From positions 71,167,986-71,231,985 of the forward strand of contig NC_051086.1 of assembly GCF_004664715.2 (NCBI RefSeq): DNA of 64,000 bases, given 5' to 3'. How positions within the stretch are numbered: the first letter of the stretch is position 1; every line of letters begins with the position of its first letter. This document shows positions 24,224 to 35,343 of the stretch, piece after piece. The notes under the pieces are model-generated. The model searched no databases and was not told the origin of the DNA. It saw nothing but the letters and a program-made list of their open reading frames with translations. This DNA comes from Peromyscus leucopus. Taxonomy: Eukaryota; Chordata; Mammalia; Rodentia; Cricetidae. The position numbers and the translations under genes were made by a program.

Positions 24224-24415
24224 TCCAAGAATTTTAAATAGATGGATCTAGGGAAATAAATGGGAAAGTGCTTACATCTAGGGAGTAAGAGCCGGTTAGA
24301 GAAGGACCCTGTTTTGAGGAGTTGGGGCAAAAAGCGTTGTAAGATTAAATTTGTCCCCTGGTCTGTAGAGTAAGGAGATTGGGAAAAGTCTGTGGGAAGA
24401 CAAACAAAAAGGAAT

Positions 24416-24627
24416 TTGCCAGGCATGGTGGTGCACGCCTTTAACCCCAGCACTCGGGAGGCAGAGGCAGGCGGAGCTCTGTGAGTTTGAGGCCAGCCTG
24501 GTCTACAAAGGGAGTTCCAGAACAGCCAGGATTACACAGAGAATCCCCGTCTCAAAAGACAAGAAGGAAAAAGAAAAGAAAAAAGAAAAAGAAAGAACGG
24601 AAGGAAGGAAGGAAGGAAGAGAAAAGA
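24416..24627 (+). repeat. B1 SINE with (GGAA)n tail
   Basis: Head 'ccaggcatggtggtgcacgc'; the tail runs into AAAGAAAAG and GGAAGGAA repeats. Confidence 0.92.
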
Positions 24628-24830
24628 AGGGGACTGATGAGATGGCTCAGTGGTTAAGAACACGAGCTGCTCTTGTAGAGGTCCCGGGTTCAGCTCCCAG
24701 CACCCTCATGTCTCCTCACAGCTGCCTGTAACTCCAGGGGGATCTGACTTCCTCACACAAATATGCAGGCAAAACACCAATGCACGTGTAATAAAAATAA
24801 AAAATAAATTATTTAAAAAAAGAAAGAAAA
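24628..24830 (+). repeat. B2-type SINE
   Basis: Head 'actgatgagatggctcagtg', body 'gctgcctgtaactccagggg' and an AATAAAAATAAAAAATAAA tail. Confidence 0.9.
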
Positions 24831-24871
24831 GAAAAAGGAATTTAGTATACAACAAAACTCTCCCATTATAC

Positions 24872-24873
24872 AA

Positions 24874-24941
<68 letters not shown>

Positions 24942-24964
24942 CAGAGAGAGAAAGAAAGAAAAAG
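24872..24964. repeat. (AAAG)n microsatellite
   Basis: About 23 AAAG units with a GAGAGAG interruption near the right end. Confidence 0.95.
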
Positions 24965-24984
24965 ATATATGGGTAAGCATCTCT

Positions 24985-25160
24985 GGTTCACCCTGCATGC
25001 AGGTTCTGAGAGGCCAGAAAAAGGGCACGAGCTCCTCTGGAACTGGAATTGGCATGACAGGTACTTATTTAGCCACCGTGTGGTGCTGGGAGCTGAGCCC
25101 AGGTCCTCTGCAAGAGCGGCCAGTGCCCTGACTCCTAGGCCAGCTCTCCAGTCCCCACAT
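24985..25160 (-). repeat. B3-type SINE
   Basis: The only antisense member of this cluster; ends in the inverted head 'aggccagctctccagtccc'. Confidence 0.8.
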
Positions 25161-25198
25161 GTACTTCTGTACACATGAGTTAAGGACGACATATTTTT

Positions 25199-25372
25199 TT
25201 GGGTTCAGAGAGATGGCTCAGTGGTTAAGAGCACTCACTGCTCTTCCAGAGGTCCTGAGTTCAATTCCCAGTTCACAACCGTCTGTAATGAGATCTGGTG
25301 CCCTCTTCTGGCCTGCAGGGATACATGCAAACAGAACACTGTATACATAATAAATAAATCTTAAAAACAAAA
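25199..25372 (+). repeat. B2 SINE
   Basis: 'cagagagatggctcagtggt', then 'gatctggtgccctcttctgg', ending in TAATAAATAAATC. Confidence 0.95.
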
Positions 25373-25384
25373 CAAACCAGACAG

Positions 25385-25569
25385 GGGCTGGAGAGATGGC
25401 TCAGAGGTTAAGAGCACTGGCTGCTCATCCAGAGGACCTGAGTTCAATTCCCAGCACCCACATGGCAGCTCACAGCCATCTGTAATGAGATCTGGTGCCC
25501 TCTTCTGGCCTGCAGTCATACATGCTGTATACATAATAAATAAATAAATCTTTAAAAAAAAAAAAAAAA
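25385..25569 (+). repeat. B2 SINE
   Basis: A complete copy, 'ggggctggagagatggctca' to TAATAAATAAATAAATC and an A-tail. Confidence 0.96.
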
Positions 25570-25750
25570 CCAGCCGAGCGGTGGTGGCGCACGCCTTTAA
25601 TCCCAGCACTCGGGAGGCAGAGCCAGGCAGATCTCTGTGAGTTTGAGGCCAGCCTGGGCTACCAAATGAGTTTCAGGAAAAGGTACAAAGCTGCACAGAG
25701 AAACCCTGTCTCGAAAAACAAAACAAAACAAAAAACAAACAGACAAAACC
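25570..25750 (+). repeat. B1 SINE
   Basis: A complete cricetid-like B1, abutting the A-tail of the preceding B2. Confidence 0.95.
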
Positions 25751-25754
25751 TACA

Positions 25755-25946
25755 GGGCTGGAGAGATGTCTCAAAGATTAAGAGCCAGGTTCAATTCCCA
25801 GTACCAAGCAGCCCACAGGGCACCCGTGGCTCCAGCTCCAAAGGGGGTTTAACACCCCTGGCCTCTGTGAGCACTCATACACACACACACACACACATAC
25901 ACACTCATACACACACACACACATACACACACACACACACACACAT
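25755..25946 (+). repeat. B2/B3-type SINE ending in (CA)n
   Basis: 'agggctggagagatgtctca' head; the tail has become an interrupted (CA)n tract (25876-25946). Confidence 0.85.
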
Positions 25947-27069
25947 TTTCAAAACAGCTATCTTAGGGATTGATAAATAAGTAAAAACGTCTTATATATG
26001 TTACTTTGAGTTCCTGAGAGCTGCAGAGAAGTTATTCGATGTCATTGAAATGTTCAGAAGATGGAAACACTAGCTGGTATGAATGCTATGATACATGCCA
26101 GAGACCCTATGAAATGCTGAGCCTCAGTGGCATCCACACCCCGGGCTTTCCCAACACCATCTCACGTTCTTCTTTATTCCCTGTCTGGAAGGTTATTCTG
26201 TGAGTGGGAATAACACAGTTACTCTCCTGTTGCATCCACGCAGCTGCCAGCAGTCTGTTTGCCTTGTTCTTTGCTGGCAAATCATTAAACAGTCCCCCGA
26301 AAGCAGGCCTCTTCCCCAGGGCCACCCCATGGACAAGGAATCAGAGCTGTGGTCAAAGGCTGTCAGAAGTCCTGCTGGAGCTTTTGGGCTGTTTCCAACA
26401 CGAGCCTTTCTTGGCTATTGCCTCTTTGGCCTGGTGTTAGTCCCCCACCCCACACCCCATAGCTTCTGAGGATAGACTGAGCACCCGAGTTGGCTGGCGA
26501 CTTGAATAATTTTATCTGCTTCCTCCTGATGTAATTTCTAAGGACAACCACCCTGTGTTCCATCTATTGTTTCTTTATTGAAGCACAGACCCATCCCTCA
26601 CAGTTTTTCCGTTGTGAATGTAAATGTGATCCATTTTAACAGCCCAGGAGCCAGGGGCTGGGATCATCCAAGCAAACCAGAGCCTCACCCTCCCCACTCG
26701 CCGCCGTGGGGCATTTAAAGCCTGGGCTGAGAAGACTTAGGTGAGCGGGCCCTTTTGGAGACGGCATCTGCTCTCGTGGAGCTTTGCCGCTGCAGAGCAA
26801 GCCGGCTGTGGGAGGCAGCAGCATGGAGCAGGGTTAGCAGGACAACTCCAAGTTCCCTGGGTTCGGAGCCGGAGACTAGGCTGAAAGACCTGACCGTGTG
26901 TGCAGTTGACCGGTTGACGTTGGGCCTTTCCCACGCTTGCATTGAAGTCATCAACCAGCGGTGTTGACTGGCTCTACTGGTAGTTCCCGTGAGCCTCTGG
27001 CACATTTAAATAAATACTCTAGTTTCCTTAGACTTCATTCCTTTGTTCTTTTCCTTCCTTCTTTCTTCT
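25947..27069. other. Unique intronic stretch
   Basis: About 1.1 kb without SINEs; 26690-26900 is mildly CpG-enriched. No gene seen. Confidence 0.5.
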
Positions 27070-27215
27070 TCTTCTTTTTTTTTTTATTTTTGTCTTCTCA
27101 AGACAGGATTTCTCTGTGTAACCATGGCTGTCCTGGAACTCCCAGAGCTATGCCTCCCCTGCCTCTGCCCTCTGCCTCTGCCAACTGAATCCTAGGATTA
27201 AAGGTGCTCAACATC
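27070..27215 (-). repeat. B1 SINE
   Basis: Antisense; preceded by a CTT/T-rich tail, with a short duplication of 'ctgcctctgc'. Confidence 0.85.
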
Positions 27216-27778
27216 ACACTCTGCTCTTTTGGTATTTTCATAAGAACTGTCTGGCTTTAGTCTTGGGCCTTTTAAACTTCAAAGTCTTAACCTCAATGAT
27301 GATTTGGAACAAACATTACCTGCTTCTATCAGGCTTCTAAATTCCTACCATCTTGGACATGAGTTTGGCCAGAATAGAAACAGTGAAGACATAAGACAGA
27401 ACATGCCAAAGCTATTATAGTTTATTGGGTTAAGTGTAAAAGGACAATTAGTTAACTCCCTGCGGAAGGAGGTAAGGCCCTGCCCCAGAAGGACCTTGGG
27501 GAAACTTCCAGAATGCTCATCTTGGAAATGAGAAGATTAGGGCTATCATCCCGAAAACCAGCCATCTGTCTAGTCTAAGCCTTTCTCTGCAAAGATCTTC
27601 TTGGGATAAGAGTTGAATAGATCTGGCAGGTCTCAGTGGTGCTTTCTGTACAGTGGAGCCACAGGACAGTTTCAGAACTCAGCTGATCAGCAGGGCCTCC
27701 TGGAATTCTGGGAGGTTAAGCCCTGAGTACTTCACCTGGTGAAAGACAGGTATCCATGTCACATGACTAGGGTGTCAC

Positions 27779-27781
<3 letters not shown>
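27216..27781. other. Unique intronic stretch
   Basis: No repeat or gene recognised. Confidence 0.5.
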
Positions 27782-27818
<37 letters not shown>

Positions 27819-27905
27819 GAGAAAAAAGGTCTTACTGTGTAGCCCAGACTGGCCTCAAATCTAACCATGCTTCTTGCCTCAGTCCTCAAGTGCCCAGCAT
27901 CATTT
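27782..27905 (-). repeat. (TG)n plus B1-like fragment
   Basis: (GT)18 at 27782-27818 followed by a diverged antisense B1 fragment. Confidence 0.7.
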
Positions 27906-27916
27906 AAGAGATTAAC

Positions 27917-28077
27917 CTTTTTTTGTTTGTTTTTCAAGACAGAGTTTCTCTGAATAACAGTCCTGGCTGTCCTGGAACTCACTCTGTAGACCAGGCTGGC
28001 CTCGAACTCACAGAGATCTGTCACCCTCTGCCTCTCGAGTGCTGGAATGAAAGGCGTGCTCTACCACCACCTGGCTG
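27917..28077 (-). repeat. B1 SINE
   Basis: Antisense, well preserved, ending 'ctaccaccacctggctg'. Confidence 0.92.
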
Positions 28078-28330
28078 ATTTAACCTTTGTGAGCCTCAGA
28101 TTTTTGGTGTTCTTTCTCAGCCTTCCTTCCCAAGGTACTTGTTGTAACCACTGATCCTTAATGGTCCCTCTTCTTTACTCATACTCTGTGAGTAACTTCC
28201 TAGTGCCCCTGAACCTGGGGTCATTCCTACCAGGGGGATAGTCTGAGAAATGGGATCGGCAGTTTGCCACTATGCCGACATCAGAACGCACTTACAGAAC
28301 CTACGTGGTTACCCAACCAGGCCCTTGAGG

Positions 28331-28392
28331 TAGATTCTTTTCTTCTTCCTCTTCCTCCTTCTCTTCCTCCTCCTCCTCTCCCCCTCCCCACC

Positions 28393-28433
<41 letters not shown>

Positions 28434-28555
28434 GTGTTTTCTGACGAGGTCTCATGTAGCACAAGCTGGTTCTCAAGCTCACTATGCAGCTGAGCCAGGC
28501 CTTGAACTCTTGATTTTCTTGCCTTTGTCTCCCGGAGTGTCCCCACACCCAGCCT
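28331..28555 (-). repeat. Polypyrimidine tract with B1-like fragment
   Basis: CTT/CCT-rich then (CT)n up to 28431, followed by a diverged antisense B1-like body. Confidence 0.65.
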
Positions 28556-28590
28556 GTGGATAAGGCATTGGAGAGGAGTTGTCTGGGGAT

Positions 28591-28920
28591 GTTGTTGTTG
28601 TTTTGAGACAAGGCCTTACCACAACCCACTGCCTTGACCTCTATGAAGCCAAGAATGACTTTGAGTTGATCACCCTGCCTCCCTCTGCCGCCCAGAGTCC
28701 TGGGATTACAGGTGTGTGCCACCATGTTTTGTTTTATATGGTACTGGGGATCCAGCCTAAGGCTTTGCGTATGCTAGGTATGAACTCTGTCACTCTGTCA
28801 GCTGAGCTACAAAACCAGCCCCTTGTGTGGGGGTTTGAACAGGATCTCTGTAGCCCAGACTGGCCTGGGACTCATGGTTATCCTCCTGCCTCAGCCTACC
28901 AGTTAGTTAAAGGGTTAGAG
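28591..28920 (-). repeat. B4-type composite and B1 fragment
   Basis: An antisense B1 half (28591-28725) joined to an ID-like half (28726-28825), then a short B1 fragment (28830-28920). Confidence 0.65.
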
Positions 28921-28997
28921 GTGTACTTGAATGGCCTCTTTCTAGGGACAAGGGTTTTTCCATTTTTTTTTTTTTTAATAGCGTATCATCAGGGAGC

Positions 28998-29140
28998 TTT
29001 TTGAGACAGGGTCTCACTATGTAGCTCTAGCTGGCTTGAAAGTCACTATGTAGACCGGGCTGGCCTCAAACTTGTGACGTTCCTCCTGCCTTTGCCTCCT
29101 GAGTGCTGGGACCCCAGGGGTGCACCACCATGCCCTGCTC
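28998..29140 (-). repeat. B1 SINE
   Basis: Antisense: 'tttgagacagggtctcacta' to 'tgcaccaccatgccctgctc'. Confidence 0.85.
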
Positions 29141-29941
29141 AGCAGGGCTTCTTGATGCACTCAAGAGACGAGGTAAACCCAAGTACAGCCAGCTGCTGTC
29201 GGTGTGACCTGGCAAGTTTTACAGTAAACGTTCTGTAAGGAGCAGGCGTTCAAACAACGCTTGAGAAACAACCCCAGGGTGTTGAAGGTGCATTAGCATG
29301 GAGGTTTATCATCAGTGCCAGGCTATGTGTGTATTACGCCTTTTCCAACTGCCGGCACAGCCCATTTGTTTCCAGCAGCGTTCCGGGGACCGCCGGAATG
29401 GGCTGTGCTCCAGCTCTGTGACCTCCGCTGCAGTCTGGCTGGACGGCGCTCACACAGCAGTCACCGATGACGGGAACGCCATGGTGTGGGTGTACGACTG
29501 TGTAACGGTATACAAGGTCTGCACGCGAGTGGTGGCTGAGAGTATCATAGCCCCCCTTCCCCCCACCCCTGCACGCTTTCTTGGCTGATGTCACGGTGAT
29601 TCTGAAACAACCCCCAGCGGCCAGCTCTTGTTTCTCCTGCTTCTGAATCTTCCAGACAAAGAGGCTAGGGGTGAGGAGGCCCCAGGAGACTGTTTTCATG
29701 GCATGGGGGGGGGTGTGTCTAAGTACTGCGTGGAACTTAGACACCCTCTGAGAAGAGGACAGGTAGATTCTGAAATGGAAGAATGACGTCTTTCCTATGG
29801 GGTGAGGGATCATTGTTCTGGTCTAAGCTTGTGGCCTCCAATTTCAGGATACACCTTTGTCACCCCAAGTGAGCAGGGACTATTCGCTGGAAAAGCATCT
29901 CTGTACCAAGTCTCCTCTGCCTTGGTTGTGGTTGGAAGCAA
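29141..29941. other. SINE-free block with CpG-dense core
   Basis: About 15 CpGs lie in 29350-29530 together with a 12-bp inverted repeat (29355-29366 and 29397-29408). No gene is recognised, although one 96-codon frame covers it. Confidence 0.5.
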
Positions 29942-30096
29942 ACAGGGCAGTGGTAACGCACAGCTTTAATCCCAGCACTTGGGAGGCAGAGGCAGGTGGA
30001 TCTCTATGAGTTCGAGGCCAGCCTGGGCTACAGAGTGAGTTCCAGGATATCCAAGGCTGCACAGAGAAACCCTGTCTCAAAAAACTACAATAACTA
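29942..30096 (+). repeat. B1 SINE
   Basis: Head diverged, core and 'gagaaaccctgtctcaaaaa' tail intact. Confidence 0.92.
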
Positions 30097-30649
30097 AGAA
30101 GGGACGTTACTGTCAGGAAGAAGCCGAGGCAGAGCTGGAAAGGCGCAGAGGCAGAGGAGCGGATAGACCCAGATTCCGGCTTGCTAAACTGAGACTCCTA
30201 GAAGCAGGGGTGGATTCCGAAGCCTTCTGGCCCGGGGCCTGTACTGCAGCTCCGTGAGGGGCTGTGTGCTCACACGGGAAGGAGGTGGGCTGACGTGTGT
30301 TGTTCATGCCATGTACCTCTCTAGTTGGTATTCCTGGAGGCATGGCGACGCAGATAGGGCAGGGACTCAGTCCAGGAAAACCCCACCCCTCTTTAGCTAG
30401 AATTCCATTCTCCTCTTCTGTGAAAAAGCAAGTTTGTTTTTGAGGTAAGTATTGCTCAAGCCCAAGCAATATTCCCACTCTACCCTCCCAGGTAACAGGA
30501 ACTACAGACATGTACCACATCAAACTGAAAGCAAGTTTTGAAGATCTCAGATAGGTACGAGCCAGGCTAGGCATTTAGCAATTCATATCTCTTCTATAAA
30601 CTGTTTGCCAACTGGATTCAAATCCAGTTTATTCCTTCCTGCACTAAAA
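30097..30649. other. Unique intronic stretch
   Basis: No repeat or gene recognised. Confidence 0.5.
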
Positions 30650-30979
30650 AAAAATAAATTATTATTTATGTGTATGGATGTTTTGTCTGCATGTACATAT
30701 GGGCATTACATGTATGCCTGGTGCCCATGGAGGCCAGAGAGGGAGTCAGATCCCTGGAACTGTAGTTACAGGGCAGTTGTGAGCCACTTGATGTGGGTGC
30801 TGGGAATCAAACCCAGGCCCTGTGGAAGAGCAGTCAGTGCTCGTAACCACTGAGCATCTCTCCAGCCCCATTTTTTTTTTTTTTTTTTTTTTTTTTTGAG
30901 CTGAGGATCGAACCCAGGGCCTTGGGCTTGCTAGGCAAGCGCTCTACCACTGAGCTAAATCCCCAACCGTCTCCAGCCC
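30650..30979 (-). repeat. B3-type SINE split by an ID insertion
   Basis: An antisense B3 from its AT-rich tail to 'catctctccagcccc' at 30869. A second copy of TCTCCAGCCC at 30970-30979 is the target-site duplication created by the ID insertion. Confidence 0.88.
30869..30969 (-). repeat. ID element (BC1-type, young)
   Basis: T27 (the A-tail, 30871-30897) is followed by the inverted ID body at 30898-30968. It is almost identical to the BC1/ID consensus ('ggttggggatttagctcagt', 'ggtagagcgcttgcctagca'). A 10-bp duplication TCTCCAGCCC flanks it. It derives from tRNA-Ala; the internal A and B boxes are intact, but it is not a tRNA gene. Confidence 0.95.
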
Positions 30980-31199
30980 TATTTTTCATTCTTTCCCAAA
31001 CACTGTGTAGGCCTGTGACATGCAAAACCCCAGGCTAGACTTTGAACTGGGCTTGTCCCTCAGACTTTTCTACTTCCCTAGCCCACTCTAGCACACCCAC
31101 TCTGGTCTGCCCCCTCGCTCACTAACACCCCTGCTCCATAGGGAGATTCTCTCTCCCCACCCATATGCTCTTCTTCTGTAGCTTAAAAAAATTACACAA

Positions 31200-31477
31200 T
31201 GGCCAGGCAGGCCATCCCAGCACTTGGGAAATGGAGGCATCTGATCATCCAAGGCCAATGTCAACTACAAGATGAGTTTGAAGTCAGCCTAGGCTACGTG
31301 AGACCTTGTTTCAAAAAAATAAATAATAAATAAGATAAACCAGATAGTAGTGACACACGCCTTTAATCCCAGCACTCAGGAGGCAGAGGCGGGCTGATCT
31401 CTGAGGCCAGCCTGGTCTACAGAGTGAGTTCCAGGACAGCCAGAGCTACACAGAGAAACCCTGTCTCGAAAAACCAG
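31200..31477 (+). repeat. Two tandem B1 SINEs
   Basis: A truncated-head copy (31200-31340) is followed by a well-preserved copy (31341-31477), same strand, joined at an A/T-rich tail. Confidence 0.9.
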
Positions 31478-32179
31478 GAGCCAGGAGCCAGGCCAGCATG
31501 CGGGTCTGCTTTTCCCCAAGCAACAAGAGCTTTATTTTATGATGCTGGTGTGTCCTGCTGCCTGAGATAAAAGTCAGGTAGTTCTAAGTTCAAGTAATGG
31601 AGGGTGCACTGGTGAGGATGATTATAAAATCTGGAAAGAGGAAATGGGGAGAAGGGCGCCTTTGATGTCTGGCCAGTGCTCCTGATTACAAAGGCAAACC
31701 CGGAGCAGCCGGCGGCAGTAAAGTTACCTGGCCAAGGGCTGGGTGAAGGTCTGAGTGGAATCGGAGACCTGAAAGATGATTGTGGCAGAGGTGGGGGGAG
31801 GAGAGGGCTGGGAAATGGGAGATAGTGCAGTGGCTTGCAAAAGCCCACGCCCAAGAGGAGGCGACAGATGCCGAAGAGCTAAGACCGGCGTGAAGTACAG
31901 AGCTCACTTGAGCCCTGGAATGCCCTTTGTGAGGCCGTAACGAGGTCACATGGGAAGGAGGCGGGCTGAAAACTGGAAGAGCTTGTTCAGTGGGGTTTGG
32001 AGGGCTGAGAACAGGAGGGAAGTGACCGTGGCTAATGAGCTGTCCCAGACTGTGCCTTGCGGAATGCTGGCATTCAGAGGCACTGTTGACCGCCAAGGGA
32101 GGAAGGAGTCAGAAAGGGCCTTGTCTCTTCCAGGAATAAGAAGAGAATTGTTATTGTAAGTACAGTAATAAAGCCCGCT
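31478..32179. other. Unique intronic stretch
   Basis: No repeat or gene recognised; it begins with a small GGAGCCA duplication. Confidence 0.5.
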
Positions 32180-32372
32180 CCCATTTCATGAGCACTTGCT
32201 AGGTGTTGGTCTGTGCTGGGCACTTGCTAATCATTATCTCTGGTCCTCGGGATGAGCAGAAATCTTTTTGTTATTGTTGTTCTCATCCTGAAATGAAGGC
32301 TACGAAGCTCAGAGAGTAAGTTGCCCAAGGTCCCACAGGTAAATAGTGAGATCATTTGAATTTGAACCTTAC
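32180..32372 (-). repeat. MIR SINE (ancient)
   Basis: Antisense MIR: 'atgagcacttgctaggtgtt', 'ctcagagagtaagttgccca' and 'aggtcccacaggtaaatag'. Confidence 0.8.
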
Positions 32373-32448
32373 CTCTGTCTTGGAAGGGAATTAAACCAGA
32401 ATGAATGAGTTAAAGGAAGAACATGGATTTAAAAATATGAAGTACAGC

Positions 32449-32715
32449 CGGGGGCCGCATCCATGCCTGTTACCCTAGCACTGAGTAGGCTGAAGCAAGA
32501 GAGACAAGAGTTTAAGTCAACCTAAGCTACACAGCAAGACCCTATCACTAAAACAAAGCGTGAAACTAATGGCCAAGAGCTAGAGTCCACAGCTGGAGTC
32601 CACAGCTGGAGACCTAGCTATTCCAGAGGTTAAAGCAGAAGGGTTTCTGGAGCCCAGAAGTTCAGGGCAATCCTAAGCAACATAGCAAGACCATGTCTCT
32701 TAGAACAAAAGGATT
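32449..32715 (+). repeat. Two diverged B1 SINEs
   Basis: First copy 32449-32560. A second, more diverged copy 32600-32715 ends 'agcaagaccatgtctct'. Between them is a tandem 'gagtccacagctg' duplication. Confidence 0.65.
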
Positions 32716-33470
32716 ACAACGTAAGACACCCCCACACATACACACTCACACCAATTTTCACGTTTTTTGCCGAGGAGTGTAAGTGTGTGCAAAGCCAGTT
32801 CTAAACCTAAGTGATCTGGACCTCCCTCGTGATACCTCTAAGGACCATCCCAACCCGTGGCTTCTCTTGAGAACACATACCACCCACCAATCCTTAAACT
32901 TCTCCAGTTTCTGGGAGCCCTGCTCAGCCACACCCTCCGTGAATTTTAAAAGCACTTGGTCCCCATTTAATATCACTGAAAGAATGGGTGGGCCAACGTT
33001 TTCCTATTTGTGATTAGGAGCCCTTGCATCCTAAGGAAACAAGTGTCCCTAGACCTGCTCTCTCCCCAGGAGCCTTCCTTTTGGCTGGAATGCCTGGAAG
33101 GATGGGTGAAGGCTGCCTCTGTGTTCACTCAGAACAAGCTTCCTAGCTAGGTCATGAACAGTCTTGGTCGGAATGACTGGTTTGCATGTTTAATCTGAGG
33201 ATACTTGATACTTGTAACCAAGTCAAACCATGCAAAAATGTGGAGAGAGTGTTTCTTACACTACTGATTGGACTGTACAAGAAATGTTACATATTTTCTG
33301 TTAAATCTGTTCCCAAGGCCCCATCTCTCAAGGTGAACAGAAATTTGGTGCAAGGGAGCTTCCCTTCATAAAGGAAGGAGCGCAAAACCCCAGGGGTAGA
33401 TTAGCTAGGGAACCCCCTGATACCCGAGATCATCACCGTAAATGCCTGTTATCCAGATACAGGTACTCTT
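32716..33470. other. Unique intronic stretch
   Basis: No repeat or gene recognised. Confidence 0.5.
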
Positions 33471-33531
33471 GGAGGAGGAGGAGGAGGAGGAGGAGGAGGA
33501 GGAGGAGGAGGAGGAAGGGAGGAGGAGGAGG
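33471..33531. repeat. (GGA)n microsatellite
   Basis: About 20 GGA units with one interruption, directly before an ID copy. Confidence 0.95.
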
Positions 33532-33840
33532 CTGAAGCTCAGTGGAAGAGCATGTGGCTAGCATGCACATGGTCCTGGGCCCCAGTCTCCAGCACTGAAA
33601 GAAAAAACAAAAGTTTGGATGTGTTTCTTGTCTGTGGATATGGCTCAGTAGGCCAAGTCATGGAGCAGCATGAAGCCCTAGGTTCCACCCCAGCCCTGGA
33701 TCTGCCAAGTGTGGGGGCACATGCCTGTAACCCTAGCACTCAGGAGGAGGAGGAAGATCAGAAATTCATTCATCCTCCCTATATATTGAGTTTGAGAGGC
33801 TAACCTGGTCTACATGAGACCCTGTGTCAGAGAGGAAAGA
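33532..33840 (+). repeat. ID element followed by a B4-type SINE
   Basis: ID (33532-33612, 'agctcagtggaagagcatgt'), then a second ID-like segment plus a B1-like half (33636-33840). Confidence 0.65.
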
Positions 33841-35212
33841 AGAGACAGGCGAGGGGGGGCGGATCTGAGGGGGTGCACCCTTTCTACTGAGGTCCAGTCT
33901 CCCCATACCTATCGTTCACCCTTCTGCAGGGGCCATGCTCCTTCTGGGGCACAGGCCTCAGAGTCTCACTGCTTGGTACAGACTAGACTCCTCTTCACCC
34001 CTTTAAGGTTCTGGAGGCAGGATCCCCGCCACACTCCACTTCTTCCTTCCTTCAGGACATTTGCACTTCCCGGGAGAGTTCACTTTTCACCCAAGCCAGG
34101 AAAGGAGCTCTTAGCCAGCCTTGGCTTCTGGCAAATGCTCCTGAGACGAGGAGATGAAGGAGAGAAAAGTCAGGAAAGGAAAGACAGAAAGCCATTGTTC
34201 CTTCTCATTCTTCCAGTTCCACGGTCCTCCCTCACCACTTTCTGCCTCTCCGGGCTTTTCCAAAGCAACCATTGCCAGGGTTTTGGTGTATGTACACTAT
34301 GCTGTCTTAAGAATCCTCTGCCAGCCATCTGGCTGTAGACCCTTGATAACCAACAAATCCTGAGCAGCCCATGCCCAGCAGGCACTGACAGGACAGTGGG
34401 GGGACAGGTGTCCCGAGGGACAGGGAGGGAAGACAGCAGACAAATGCCCCACAGTGGGATAAGACTATGATTAGGGAAATGCAGGACAGATCAGCAAATG
34501 CCGGAAGTGTGTTTAGGGATGTGGAGCAGGAGGTTATTTTTGGACATGGAGTGCAGGGGCGGGGGTGATAGGAAGAGAGAGTAAGCCATGAGGCAAGCCC
34601 AGCCCAGACACAGCCCTTAAAATCTGTGTCCGTGTGTCTCTGGTGGGCATGCACACATACGTGATTTGTATGTGTGGACATGCGTGCCATGGCACACATG
34701 TGGATGTGAGATAATCAACTCTGTAGAGTCGACTGTCCCCTACCTTTGTGTGGGTTCCATAATCAAGGCCCACACAGAAAGTACTTTTCCTCACTGAGCC
34801 GTATCCCCAAGCCCAGACCAGGCATGGAAGAGTGCAGACTTCATCCCAAGAGCTGTGAGGAGCCGGGTGAGGGCTTTCCATAGAGGCGAGCACGCTCAAG
34901 TTAGCGGTTAAGCTACCGTGCCGCAGTATAAGGGACGAGCGAGGTACGGCAAGCCTAGTTAAGTTTCTAGTGATTCCGGGTAGCAGTAATGGCGGCCGTT
35001 AAAGGAGCTGGGCTGCGTTGGGAAGAAAGAGGAGCAAAGAGACAGCTACCTGGACTCCTGAGCCTCCCACTTTATGATGAACCTGGAATGATGACCAGAT
35101 GGTTCCTCTCTGTCTGGGGCTGCAGGAGAGGGAGTCTCTGAGCAGCCTCAGTGAGAAGAGTCCCAGTGGAGAAGTGTTTGTATAGAGCCGATCAAGTTTG
35201 GGGACTTCCTTT
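33841..35212. other. SINE-free intronic block with a CpG islet
   Basis: About 1.4 kb without SINEs. 34863-35017 holds 13 CpGs and a TATAAGG word. An L2-like relic ('tcaggacatttgcacttccc') lies near 34052. A 174-codon frame here lacks support. Confidence 0.5.
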
Positions 35213-35343
35213 CCTTTTTTTTTGAGACCAGGTCTCAAGGTGTAGCTCTGTCTGTAAATCAGGCTGGCCTCGAACTCACAGAGATCCTCCTGCCCCTGCC
35301 TCCTGAGTCCTGGGATTAAAGACATGAGCCACCACTGCCCCGC
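35213..35343 (-). repeat. B1 SINE
   Basis: Antisense: 'gagaccaggtctcaaggtgt' to 'gccaccactgccccgc'. Confidence 0.88.

Noticed and set aside
29298..29588. A possible coding exon over the CpG-dense segment
   Set aside because: No flanking acceptor/donor pair in frame, no recognisable protein family, and RNF43 needs no exon here. Kept only as a regulatory-type finding.
30869..30969. A tRNA gene
   Set aside because: tRNA-Ala-derived ID SINE: it has a long A-tail and target-site duplication and lacks a foldable full tRNA with a proper acceptor stem.
33814..34338. A 174-codon open frame in intron 2
   Set aside because: It begins within a B4-type SINE and crosses unique sequence with no motif or splice context.
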